Source: Bordetella parapertussis (GTDB lineage: Bacteria > Pseudomonadota > Gammaproteobacteria > Burkholderiales > Burkholderiaceae_B). Taken from it: 12,819 bases of DNA. This document shows positions 6,960 through 12,819 of the stretch, piece after piece. The stretch lies in the NCBI GenBank assembly GCA_945895265.1, contig CAMDEF010000074.1, positions 1 through 12,819 on the forward strand. The letters run 5' to 3'. The stretch's first letter is position 1, and each line of letters opens with the position of its first letter. The position numbers and the translations under genes are program-made. A model generated the notes under the pieces. The model worked only from the letters and a program-made list of their open reading frames with translations, did no database searches and was not told where the DNA came from.

Positions 6960-8512
6960 AGCCTGTTTTGATGGCCAAGCGCGCGTTGCGATTGCGTAAA
7001 ATAGCAGCGTCTGAAATGCTCAAAGGTAATGTCTCTGCAGGTCGCTTCAGAGCGATATCTTGGCAGCGCGTCGCCCGGTGTTCGCTACTGATGACTGTGG
7101 TTTCGCTATCGCTATCAGGGTGCTTGCTTGGCCCCGACTATCAACGCCCAGACCTTGCTTTACCCGCGCGTTACAACGCGCCTGAGTTGGGCGCGGTAAC
7201 AGCTGCATCCGCAACGGCATCCACATCCTCGTCGGCAGGTGGTGCGGTGCAAGTGCCTGCCAATGCGCAGTGGTGGACTCTTTTTGATGATGCGACGCTT
7301 AACCAGCTGGTGCAGGCAGCGAGGCAAGATAATGCCGATATTCAGGTCGCGCTAGCTCGTATTCGCATGACTGACTCTCTGGCAGTGCAAGCGGGTGCTG
7401 CGTTATATCCGACTTTGAATTTGACGGCGAGTGGCACGCGTGCAACGTCGGGGCCGTCGGTTTCGGTGTCGGGTGTTGGCGTGCAGGCCAACACCTCGCA
7501 GGTCGGTCTGCTCACATCGTACGAGTTGGACGTCTGGGGGCGGGTGCGTCGTAATATCGAATCAGCGACGGCCGTGGCAACTGCCAGTCAGTATGAAAAA
7601 GATAGTGTCAGCCTAACGATTTCGGCGCTGGTGTCGAATCTATATTTGCGTTTGCGCTCGCTTGACGCGCAGATGGCGGTGCTAAAAGATTCGGTGCGTA
7701 CGCGTACTGAATCGGTCAAAGTGGCTGAGGCAAAACTGCAAGGCGGTCTCGTTTCACCGATTGATGTTAACCAAGGAAAGGCCGCCTTGGCGGCCTCGCA
7801 AGCTAACTTGTCTGAAGTCACACGCCAACGCGCGATTGTGCAAAATCAATTAGGCGTGTTGACCGGCAAGCTTGATTTAACGATTGCTGCGGGTGATGTG
7901 CGTCAATTGCCTGCGCCGCCTTTACCGCCTGAGGGGCTACCCTCGACCCTTGTTGAAAATCGACCTGATGTGAATCGTGCCGAACAAGGCTTAAGGGCGG
8001 CAAACGCTCGGGTCGGCGTGGCGACTGCTGGGCTGTTTCCAACCTTCTCTTTAGTTGGATTGTTTGGTGCACAAAGTGTGTCGTTTAGTTCTTTCTTGAC
8101 TGACCAAAGCTCTGTTTGGTCAGCAGGGATTAGCTTGCTGCAGCCAATTTTTTCAGGCGGCTTGCTGCAGGGGCGTTTGGAGTATGCAAAGGCGCAACAG
8201 CAAGAGGCGCTAGGCGGCTATGTGAAGGTTGTTCGAAATGCCTTCGGCGAAGTCAGCGACGCCTTGATCTCTGTGCAACAGACCTTGCAGACCGAGCAGT
8301 ACTTGCAGCAGCAGGTACAGGCCTCGACCAAGGCGCGAGAGATTGCCGCGCTGCGTTATGCCGCAGGATACGTTGATTTTTTAAACGTGCTTGAATCGCA
8401 ACGGGTTGCCAATGAGGCGAGTTTGGCCTTTGTGATTAACCGGTCAGCACGCCTGCAAGCCAGTGTCGATCTGTTTAAGGCCTTGGGTGGTGGTTGGGTG
8501 GCTAAGCCCTAA
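6956..8512 (+). CDS. Outer-membrane efflux lipoprotein, NodT/OprM family
   Basis: The TolC-like exit channel of the tripartite efflux system. The lipobox LSGC places the lipidated cysteine at C56, followed by LLGPDYQRP, the usual start of mature NodT-type channels. Two outer-membrane-efflux repeats follow, with landmarks WWTLFDDATLNQLV (about 106-119), SYELDVWGRVRR (189-199), ENRPDVNRAEQGLRAANARV, and the closing FKALGGGW (from 507). The length of 518 is longer than usual only because of the leader: 55 residues before the cysteine, against about 20-25 normally. The first 40 are basic and not hydrophobic, and the hydrophobic core is about 43-55. If translation began at the ATG at 7016, the leader would be 35 residues, which is more typical. 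I chose TTG because of its Shine-Dalgarno and the TTGA coupling. An Ala/Ser/Thr-rich linker (about 80-98) follows the first mature segment. Confidence 0.93.
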   Translation: MKPVLMAKRALRLRKIAASEMLKGNVSAGRFRAISWQRVARCSLLMTVVSLSLSGCLLGPDYQRPDLALPARYNAPELGAVTAASATASTSSSAGGAVQVPANAQWWTLFDDATLNQLVQAARQDNADIQVALARIRMTDSLAVQAGAALYPTLNLTASGTRATSGPSVSVSGVGVQANTSQVGLLTSYELDVWGRVRRNIESATAVATASQYEKDSVSLTISALVSNLYLRLRSLDAQMAVLKDSVRTRTESVKVAEAKLQGGLVSPIDVNQGKAALAASQANLSEVTRQRAIVQNQLGVLTGKLDLTIAAGDVRQLPAPPLPPEGLPSTLVENRPDVNRAEQGLRAANARVGVATAGLFPTFSLVGLFGAQSVSFSSFLTDQSSVWSAGISLLQPIFSGGLLQGRLEYAKAQQQEALGGYVKVVRNAFGEVSDALISVQQTLQTEQYLQQQVQASTKAREIAALRYAAGYVDFLNVLESQRVANEASLAFVINRSARLQASVDLFKALGGGWVAKP

Positions 8513-8549
8513 TTGCCAAGATCCATGATGCGAGATCCGAGATTTAGGC

Positions 8550-8578
8550 TTGAGGGCCTGAGCTCAAAGGGATTTTTT
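8550..8578 (+). terminator. Weak candidate terminator between convergent genes
   Basis: A 5-bp stem TTGAG/CTCAA (8550-8554 and 8563-8567) with an 8-nt loop is followed, after AGGGA, by six T residues (8573-8578). It sits 38 nt after the efflux operon and overlaps the last codons of the convergent small gene. The stem is short and the T-run is offset by 5 nt, so the call is tentative. Confidence 0.3.
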
Positions 8579-8905
8579 AAAAATCTGATTGTCGGTGATA
8601 GGGATGAACTGCCCCCCAATCCCGATAATTTTGACGGTGGGCGGTAACTCGGGTTTAAACAAGCGCAGCATCGCCAAGTCAACTGTGTACACAGATAACA
8701 AATAGTAGTTGTCTCGTTGCGTCGCCTCAGAGGCGAGTTTGGAGACAAGCCCACCGACTAGCTGATTTGCAAAACGATCGCCAGGCGCATTTTTGCTTGG
8801 CATGTTTGCGGTGATCTGTTTGCTGACAAAACCTTCAAATTCGGTCTTGGTTGGGTTGCTGACAAGCAGTAGCAATCCGACAATAATTGCAATGAGGTTG
8901 CTCAT
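8564..8905 (-). CDS. Small membrane-anchored DUF4359-like protein
   Basis: The function is unknown. The 113-residue product has one N-terminal hydrophobic segment (about residues 3-16, NLIAIIVGLLLLVS) that is either an uncleaved anchor or a signal, then NPTKTEFEGFVSKQI, a polar middle part, and RDNYYLLSVYTVDL followed by a C-terminal IIGIGGQFIPI. The combination of an NPxK motif after the helix, a 'NYxLxSxYT' segment and a final 'GxxGQF' fits my recollection of the DUF4359 family; I could not search. The ATG at 8905 lies 7 nt after the stop of the malonyl-CoA decarboxylase gene, so the two are surely cotranscribed. An in-frame ATG at 8941 would add 12 polar residues, overlap the upstream gene by 29 nt, and has a better Shine-Dalgarno (AGGT). 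I prefer 8905 because the hydrophobic helix then begins at the N-terminus. The soluble part probably faces the periplasm. Confidence 0.72.
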   Translation of the reverse strand: MSNLIAIIVGLLLLVSNPTKTEFEGFVSKQITANMPSKNAPGDRFANQLVGGLVSKLASEATQRDNYYLLSVYTVDLAMLRLFKPELPPTVKIIGIGGQFIPITDNQIFKKSL

Positions 8906-8912
8906 TTTTTTG

Positions 8913-10202
8913 TTAGATGAGTTTATTGACAGAGCGGGCATGAATTACCTGACCTTGTGCGAAGTGTCCGTGATTCTCTTCTACAGCGTCAAGCTTGTAC
9001 AGATAATTTACCATTAATCCCGCTGACTCTCTTAAGCCTTTTTTTGACAAATCTGCGGCCCAATTCAGGCGATGTAGTTCTGCACCATTACCGAGGTGAA
9101 ATTTGGCCACGGGGCTGCCTTCTCGTCGGGTCGCAAAATAAATTAAATAGATGGCACAAAGCGAGGTGAGCGCCTCACGCTCTCTGGCTGTGCTTGTAGC
9201 TGGAGTCCACCCGTCATTCAAGCGCTGCACCCATGTTTTATTGGTGAAGTTAAGTGTCGCAAGAGCTTGCTCTAAGCGTGTACGCGTCGTAAGCGGCAAA
9301 TCCACTTGGTTGAATTGAGGCCCGCGCGTGAGCCAGTCGATCAAGCCCGGAATGGGTGAGAGCGTCACGAAGGTACTTAGACTTGGGATTTCATTTTTCA
9401 GGTGCTCGGCGACGCGTTTGATCAGAAAGTTGCCAAGCGACACCCCACGCAAACCAGGCTCACAGTTACTAATCGAATAAAACACCGCGACTTTCGGTTT
9501 TTTATGGTCAGAGGGCGTCGATTTTTTATCGACTAAGGGGCCAATTGCGCCAGGGATTTCTGAGAGAAGGGCGACCTCAACAAAAATCAAAGGCTCGTCT
9601 GGAAGTTGCTGATGAAAAAAAGCAAAACACCGACGGTCGGGCTGCAAGCGCCTGCGTAAGTCATCCCAGCCATCAATCGCGTGCACCGCTTCGTGTTGAA
9701 TGATTTTTTCAAGTACGTGCGCAGGTGAACGCCAATCGACTTGATGCATTTTCAAAAAACCGGGGTTAAACCAAGACGATAGTAAGTGCCGGATATCGTA
9801 ATCGAGTGCTGCCAAATCTGGGCGCTTGTCTAATAACCGCAAAAGCTCTCGGCGCATGGTGAGGGCAGCCTTGGTGCCGCCGGGGGCGCGATTCATTCGC
9901 CGGAACAGCTCTTGACGGGGCGCTTCAGTGGCTTTTGTTAAGGCGATGAGACCTTGCGCTGAGGGGGCTTTGGCATAGGCTTGGGCGGCCTGCAAGACCA
10001 AACTAGGGTCAGGGTTAAATTTCTCAGCTAAGGCGGTATAGAACACGCTGCGTTGTGCGTCATCAAGTAACTGATATTGGCTGATGAGCTCTTGCGCCAT
10101 GCTAGAACCATTGGCTTCTCCGCGCTCAGAAATCAGATTGTTGGCAGCGGCAAGAGCTTTTGTCAGGTAACGAGGGCGATTAAGGTGGTCTAAGAGCTTC
10201 AT
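8913..10202 (-). CDS. Malonyl-CoA decarboxylase
   Basis: This enzyme converts malonyl-CoA to acetyl-CoA and CO2 in the cytoplasm, either to use malonate or to dispose of excess malonyl-CoA. The 429-residue protein has the helical N-terminal domain (about 1-150) and the catalytic domain with typical blocks: RSPAHVLEKIIQHEAVHAI (158-176), DRRCFAFFHQQLPDEPLIFVEVAL (189-212, in two parts), FYSISNCEPGLRGVSLGNFLIKRV (241-264, in two parts), LSPIPG (281-286) and KFHLGNGAELHRLNW (367-381). S282 of SPIPG and H369 of FHLGNGA correspond, by my alignment from memory, to the catalytic Ser-His pair of human MCD, so an active enzyme is expected. It is somewhat shorter than human MCD because it lacks targeting sequences. 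The start ATG at 10202 has only a weak Shine-Dalgarno. No malonyl-CoA synthetase or malonate transporter is seen nearby; the direct partner is the small gene downstream. Confidence 0.93.
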   Translation of the reverse strand: MKLLDHLNRPRYLTKALAAANNLISERGEANGSSMAQELISQYQLLDDAQRSVFYTALAEKFNPDPSLVLQAAQAYAKAPSAQGLIALTKATEAPRQELFRRMNRAPGGTKAALTMRRELLRLLDKRPDLAALDYDIRHLLSSWFNPGFLKMHQVDWRSPAHVLEKIIQHEAVHAIDGWDDLRRRLQPDRRCFAFFHQQLPDEPLIFVEVALLSEIPGAIGPLVDKKSTPSDHKKPKVAVFYSISNCEPGLRGVSLGNFLIKRVAEHLKNEIPSLSTFVTLSPIPGLIDWLTRGPQFNQVDLPLTTRTRLEQALATLNFTNKTWVQRLNDGWTPATSTAREREALTSLCAIYLIYFATRREGSPVAKFHLGNGAELHRLNWAADLSKKGLRESAGLMVNYLYKLDAVEENHGHFAQGQVIHARSVNKLI

Positions 10203-10348
10203 TTGGTATCTTGACCTTAGATAGTGATTTTTTAAATGTAGTTAACGTATTTTGTGTTAATTTTACAAGACAATGTTGCAATTAACACTTAAAAACAATT
10301 AAAAATCATTAATATAGTATCAAAATAGCGTTAAAAATATTTAATATC
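10203..10348. promoter_or_regulatory. AT-rich gap with a 9-bp inverted repeat
   Basis: This 146-bp gap is far richer in A and T than its surroundings. GTGTTAATT (10254-10262) and AATTAACAC (10280-10288) form a perfect inverted repeat with a 17-nt spacer. The core GTTAA recurs at 10241-10245 (inside the palindrome GTTAAC) and 10330-10334. The position, upstream of malonyl-CoA decarboxylase on the minus strand, suggests a regulator-binding region with the promoter of that gene. I could not pick out one convincing -35/-10 pair. The AT-only stems have no strong terminator character for the gene ending at 10349. Confidence 0.5.
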
Positions 10349-12385
10349 TTATTTTAAAATTCCTAAGAGGTTTGAAAAGCTATCTGTCCAAGCCTTGAAG
10401 TTGGGCGAGGGTTTGAGAATTTTTCCAGTCTTGAGTGACTCGGGCAGGTTTGCAGCGCGCTCGGGTGACATGAGCAGCACCCAAACTGTGTGGCGGCAAA
10501 ACTCATCTTTTTGGTCGGGTTGTAAATTAAAGGCGATGGCGACCTTGCCAAAGTGCTGCGCTGCGGCTGCTATCACTGGTTCAAGATCCAAATAATGATT
10601 AGTGATGTGTACAGCAAGCATGCCACCAGGCTTCAAGTGACCAAAATAAGTCCTCATCGCCTCGAGGGTGAGCAGATGCGCAGGGATGGAGTCCCCCGAA
10701 AACGCATCCATGGCCAAGAGGTCGAACTGCTGTGGCGACTCACGCTCAAGCATCAGGCGACCATCCCCCAACACCGGAACAATTTTGGCGGGGCTATCGC
10801 TTAAGTAAGTAAATTCGCTGCGTGCGAGTTCAAGTACCTGTTCGTTGATCTCGTACATACGCATCTCATCACCCGCGCGACTGTAGGTGGCCAAAGTACC
10901 TGCCCCAAGCCCGACCACACCGATCTTTAAGGGGGCGTTTTGCGCGAGGCTATCAATGGCGAGGCCGATACCTGATTGACGGCAATAATAGGCTGTTGGT
11001 GTTTTGTGTAGTTTGGGATCTAGGTATTGTTCTCCATGAACGATACCTCCATGCACCATCTTGCGTAGGGTTCCATGTTGAGGGCCAGTCGCTGCCTGTG
11101 GCGTGTCTTCAATGCGTAATTGGCTATAGAAGTTACGCATGACCACTCGCGAGCCGTTGATGCTTTCAAACGAGGTGTCGGCAAGACGCCAGCCATAGCC
11201 TAGTAGCGCTAGCAAAAGAACGACGCGCCCTGTTGTCGCGGTGCCCCTCCATAACACGACACAGACGAGGGCTGCACACATGAATAAGCCGATCGGCATT
11301 TCAAAATAGGCAGTGAAAATCAGAGGCGCGATCAAACCGACAAAGGTACCGCCCAGAGCGCCACCAATCGACATCATCAGATAAAAGAGCGTGAGGTGAC
11401 GCACGGAAGGCTTGCGTCGCACTAATTCGCCATGACACACCATGCAAAAGACAAACAGCGTCAAGGCGATCAGGGCGATCATCGCCGGAACGCTCATGCT
11501 ACGGTTCATCACAAAATCAAGTGCAATGAACGACAGAGGCAAAGCGACCAAAAAGGCAGAGCGTACGTAATAGCGAGGGGCATCAAAGCACAAGATAAAA
11601 CTTAAGAGATAAATGCTAAGCGGTAGTACCCATAAAAAGGGCACGGGCGCAACGTCGTTGGTGAGCTGACGGGTCATGGTTAACAGCAAGATCGAGGCTG
11701 AGGCTGCCAACCCAATCCATAACAAGCATTCGCGCAGACTCGGACGGGCTTCAGGGGTTTCGGTGCTTTGAGCTTGCACGACGTTATTAGACTTTTTGCG
11801 GTAGACCACCATTCCAGTGGCGATCGCTGCCACGACAAACAGTACATAGCCGGCAGACCATCCCTGGGCTTGCAGACCCACCGCAAAAAAAGGTTCGATG
11901 ACCACGGGGTAAGACAGTAGGGCAATCATCGATGCGAGATTAGATAGCGCATAGAGCCGGTAGGGCTTGGCGTCAGCGCCCGTGGTCTGAAAGGCATGGG
12001 CGTACCAAGCTTGCATCAGCGGCCCAGTGGTTGAGAGCATCAAATAGGGCGCCCCAACCGATAAGGTCAGCACGACAAAGACCGCCCAGCTCGGGCTGGT
12101 CAGGGCATCGCCCTTCCAAGAGGGGTCGGCGGCCACGGGCAGCATCAATAGGCTTAGCGCTAATAACCCGAGGTGAACGATGACTTGGCGCTGTGCCGAG
12201 AGTTTTTCGTGCAACCAATGCACGTAGGCGTAGCCAAGCAACAACTCTGCTTGAAAAAACACCATGCAGACACTCCAAACCGATGACGAACCCCCGAACC
12301 ACGGCAGAATCATTTTGGCAATGATTGGCTGAATTTGAAAAAGCAGAAAGGCGGATAGAAAGACGGTGGTGGCGAACAGCAGCAT
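10349..12385 (-). CDS. Fused MFS-like membrane / spermidine synthase-like protein
   Basis: A 678-residue two-domain protein. The N-terminal part (about 1-405) is a membrane domain of many hydrophobic helices, beginning LLFATTVFLSAFLLFQIQPIIAKMILPWFGG, a hallmark start of the 'fused MFS/spermidine synthase' family. The C-terminal part (about 410-678) is a class I methyltransferase-like fold as in spermidine synthase: a nucleotide loop GVVGLGAGTLA (489-499), an acidic E512 in MYEIN for the ribose, GDGR (540-543), and DAFSGDSIPAHLL (560-572). In true spermidine synthases the last block reads Asp-Ser-Thr-Asp-Pro; here the two aspartates (D560, D565) are five apart, so polyamine synthesis is not assured. 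A short loop (about 197-220) divides the membrane domain. AGGG lies 8 nt before the ATG at 12385. It lies on the same strand as malonyl-CoA decarboxylase but 146 bp away, so cotranscription is uncertain. The substrate is unknown. Confidence 0.88.
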   Translation of the reverse strand: MLLFATTVFLSAFLLFQIQPIIAKMILPWFGGSSSVWSVCMVFFQAELLLGYAYVHWLHEKLSAQRQVIVHLGLLALSLLMLPVAADPSWKGDALTSPSWAVFVVLTLSVGAPYLMLSTTGPLMQAWYAHAFQTTGADAKPYRLYALSNLASMIALLSYPVVIEPFFAVGLQAQGWSAGYVLFVVAAIATGMVVYRKKSNNVVQAQSTETPEARPSLRECLLWIGLAASASILLLTMTRQLTNDVAPVPFLWVLPLSIYLLSFILCFDAPRYYVRSAFLVALPLSFIALDFVMNRSMSVPAMIALIALTLFVFCMVCHGELVRRKPSVRHLTLFYLMMSIGGALGGTFVGLIAPLIFTAYFEMPIGLFMCAALVCVVLWRGTATTGRVVLLLALLGYGWRLADTSFESINGSRVVMRNFYSQLRIEDTPQAATGPQHGTLRKMVHGGIVHGEQYLDPKLHKTPTAYYCRQSGIGLAIDSLAQNAPLKIGVVGLGAGTLATYSRAGDEMRMYEINEQVLELARSEFTYLSDSPAKIVPVLGDGRLMLERESPQQFDLLAMDAFSGDSIPAHLLTLEAMRTYFGHLKPGGMLAVHITNHYLDLEPVIAAAAQHFGKVAIAFNLQPDQKDEFCRHTVWVLLMSPERAANLPESLKTGKILKPSPNFKAWTDSFSNLLGILK

Positions 12386-12517
12386 CGTAGAACCCTAGGG
12401 CAAATGAGAAGTATTTGAAGAGACAAAAAGTAACTTAAGAGCGCAAATAAGGAAAGTGATATTCTCTTGCACGCGCTGTTCTCGTGCGCGCTTGCTGCCT
12501 GAAGGTTGTACTGGGCT

Positions 12518-12547
12518 TGCCAGACCCTGCGCTAGCAGATTTTGGCA
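12518..12547 (-). terminator. Imperfect hairpin after the partial channel gene
   Basis: TGCCA/TGGCA (12518-12522 and 12543-12547) and CTGC/GCAG (12527-12530 and 12535-12538) form a two-part stem with a symmetrical 4x4 internal loop and a 4-nt apical loop. It begins 39 nt after the stop of the channel gene transcribed on the minus strand. No T-run follows, so it is at best a transcript 3'-end structure. The rest of the 12386-12585 gap shows nothing clear. Confidence 0.22.
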
Positions 12548-12585
12548 GTGAAGGCTGCTTGGCGTATGCGATCGATAGGACGACG

Positions 12586-12819
12586 CTACTGAGTGCCTTC
12601 AACAACCGCAGAGCGTTCGTCAAAAACTCGAACAATAGGCTCAGGTTGTTTAAAGCCTTCCCAGCCACCACCCAACGCTTTCACAAGTGCAATATTGGCT
12701 AAAAACTGATTGCCGTGCATCTGCCACTTGATGCGCTCTGCGGTCAGTTGGTTTTGTTGCAGCAAGGCAAGTGTTTGAGCCGTATCAAGGCCTTCGCGAT
12801 AACGCACTGCGCTGACCCT
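12586..12819 (-). CDS. Outer-membrane efflux channel, C-terminal fragment (5' off window)
   Basis: Only the last 77 residues are in the window; the frame is open to the right edge and ends with TAG at 12586-12588. The sequence RYREGLDTAQTLALLQQNQL followed by ALVKALGGGWEG is the standard C-terminal end of a NodT/OprM-type outer-membrane factor: the last coiled-coil helices, then the conserved 'ALGGGW'. It is therefore a second exit channel for a tripartite exporter whose adaptor and pump probably lie further right. It differs clearly from the complete channel ending at 8512, although both share the KALGGGW block, so it is not a recent duplicate. About 25 residues follow GGGW, more than in the first copy (4). 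Confidence 0.85.
   Translation of the reverse strand, partial: RVSAVRYREGLDTAQTLALLQQNQLTAERIKWQMHGNQFLANIALVKALGGGWEGFKQPEPIVRVFDERSAVVEGTQ

Noticed and set aside
10325..10348. AT-only hairpin as terminator of the MFS/spermidine synthase-like gene
   Set aside because: The ATATT/AATAT stem would have a one-base loop and no GC pairs, too weak to act as a terminator.
11973..12302. Open frame of 109 codons overlapping the MFS/spermidine synthase-like gene on the same strand in another frame
   Set aside because: It lies wholly inside a conserved membrane-protein coding region and resembles no protein family.
12435..12671. Open frame of 78 codons on the minus strand overlapping the partial channel gene
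   Set aside because: It overlaps the conserved channel C-terminus in another frame and runs through non-coding-looking sequence without a Shine-Dalgarno.
1..12819. Mobile elements, CRISPR arrays, tRNA or rRNA genes, toxin-antitoxin or defence genes
   Set aside because: Reading both strands gave no transposase, integrase, spaced-repeat array, cloverleaf or known defence-protein motif; the long coding frames are all explained by metabolic or transport families.

Overview
The window reads as chromosomal DNA of a Gram-negative proteobacterium, most likely a betaproteobacterium of the order Burkholderiales (an Alcaligenaceae-like member is my best guess). This rests on gene types and protein sequence flavour: an AcrB/MexF-type RND pump with a NodT-type outer-membrane lipoprotein, a bacterial malonyl-CoA decarboxylase, and a fused MFS/spermidine-synthase-like protein. 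Base composition is moderate, except for one very AT-rich gap near 10.2-10.35 kb. No phage, transposon, CRISPR array, tRNA or rRNA is visible.

Layout. (1) 1-1031, minus strand: an ammonium transporter (Amt) gene whose 3' end lies off the left edge. (2) 1032-1270: a divergent promoter region. (3) 1271-2356, plus strand: an NAD-type isocitrate/isopropylmalate-family dehydrogenase. A 13-bp tandem repeat starts exactly at its stop codon. (4) 2357-2583: an intergenic stretch with three perfect palindromes and a candidate promoter/operator. (5) 2584-8512, plus strand: a compact, translationally coupled three-gene operon (overlaps ATGA and TTGA) encoding a complete tripartite efflux system: periplasmic adaptor, RND proton-antiport pump, and outer-membrane lipoprotein channel. 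(6) 8564-12385, minus strand: reading in the direction of transcription, a membrane-bound MFS/spermidine-synthase-like fusion, a 146-bp AT-rich gap with a 9-bp inverted repeat, malonyl-CoA decarboxylase, and a small membrane-anchored DUF4359-like protein 7 nt after it. (7) 12586-12819, minus strand: the C-terminal end of a second NodT-type outer-membrane efflux protein that runs off the right edge.

How the genes work together. The adaptor, pump and channel form one export machine. The Amt protein imports ammonium; the dehydrogenase and the malonyl-CoA decarboxylase are metabolic enzymes with no obvious pathway partners in the window. The two efflux loci, one complete and one known only from its tail, suggest a region rich in export functions.

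I see no clearly new defence, mobile or signalling system. The points most worth a second look are the DUF4359-like/malonyl-CoA decarboxylase pairing, the AT-rich dyad upstream of that pair, the stop-codon tandem repeat, the atypical substrate loop of the dehydrogenase, and the unusual N-termini of the adaptor and channel proteins.
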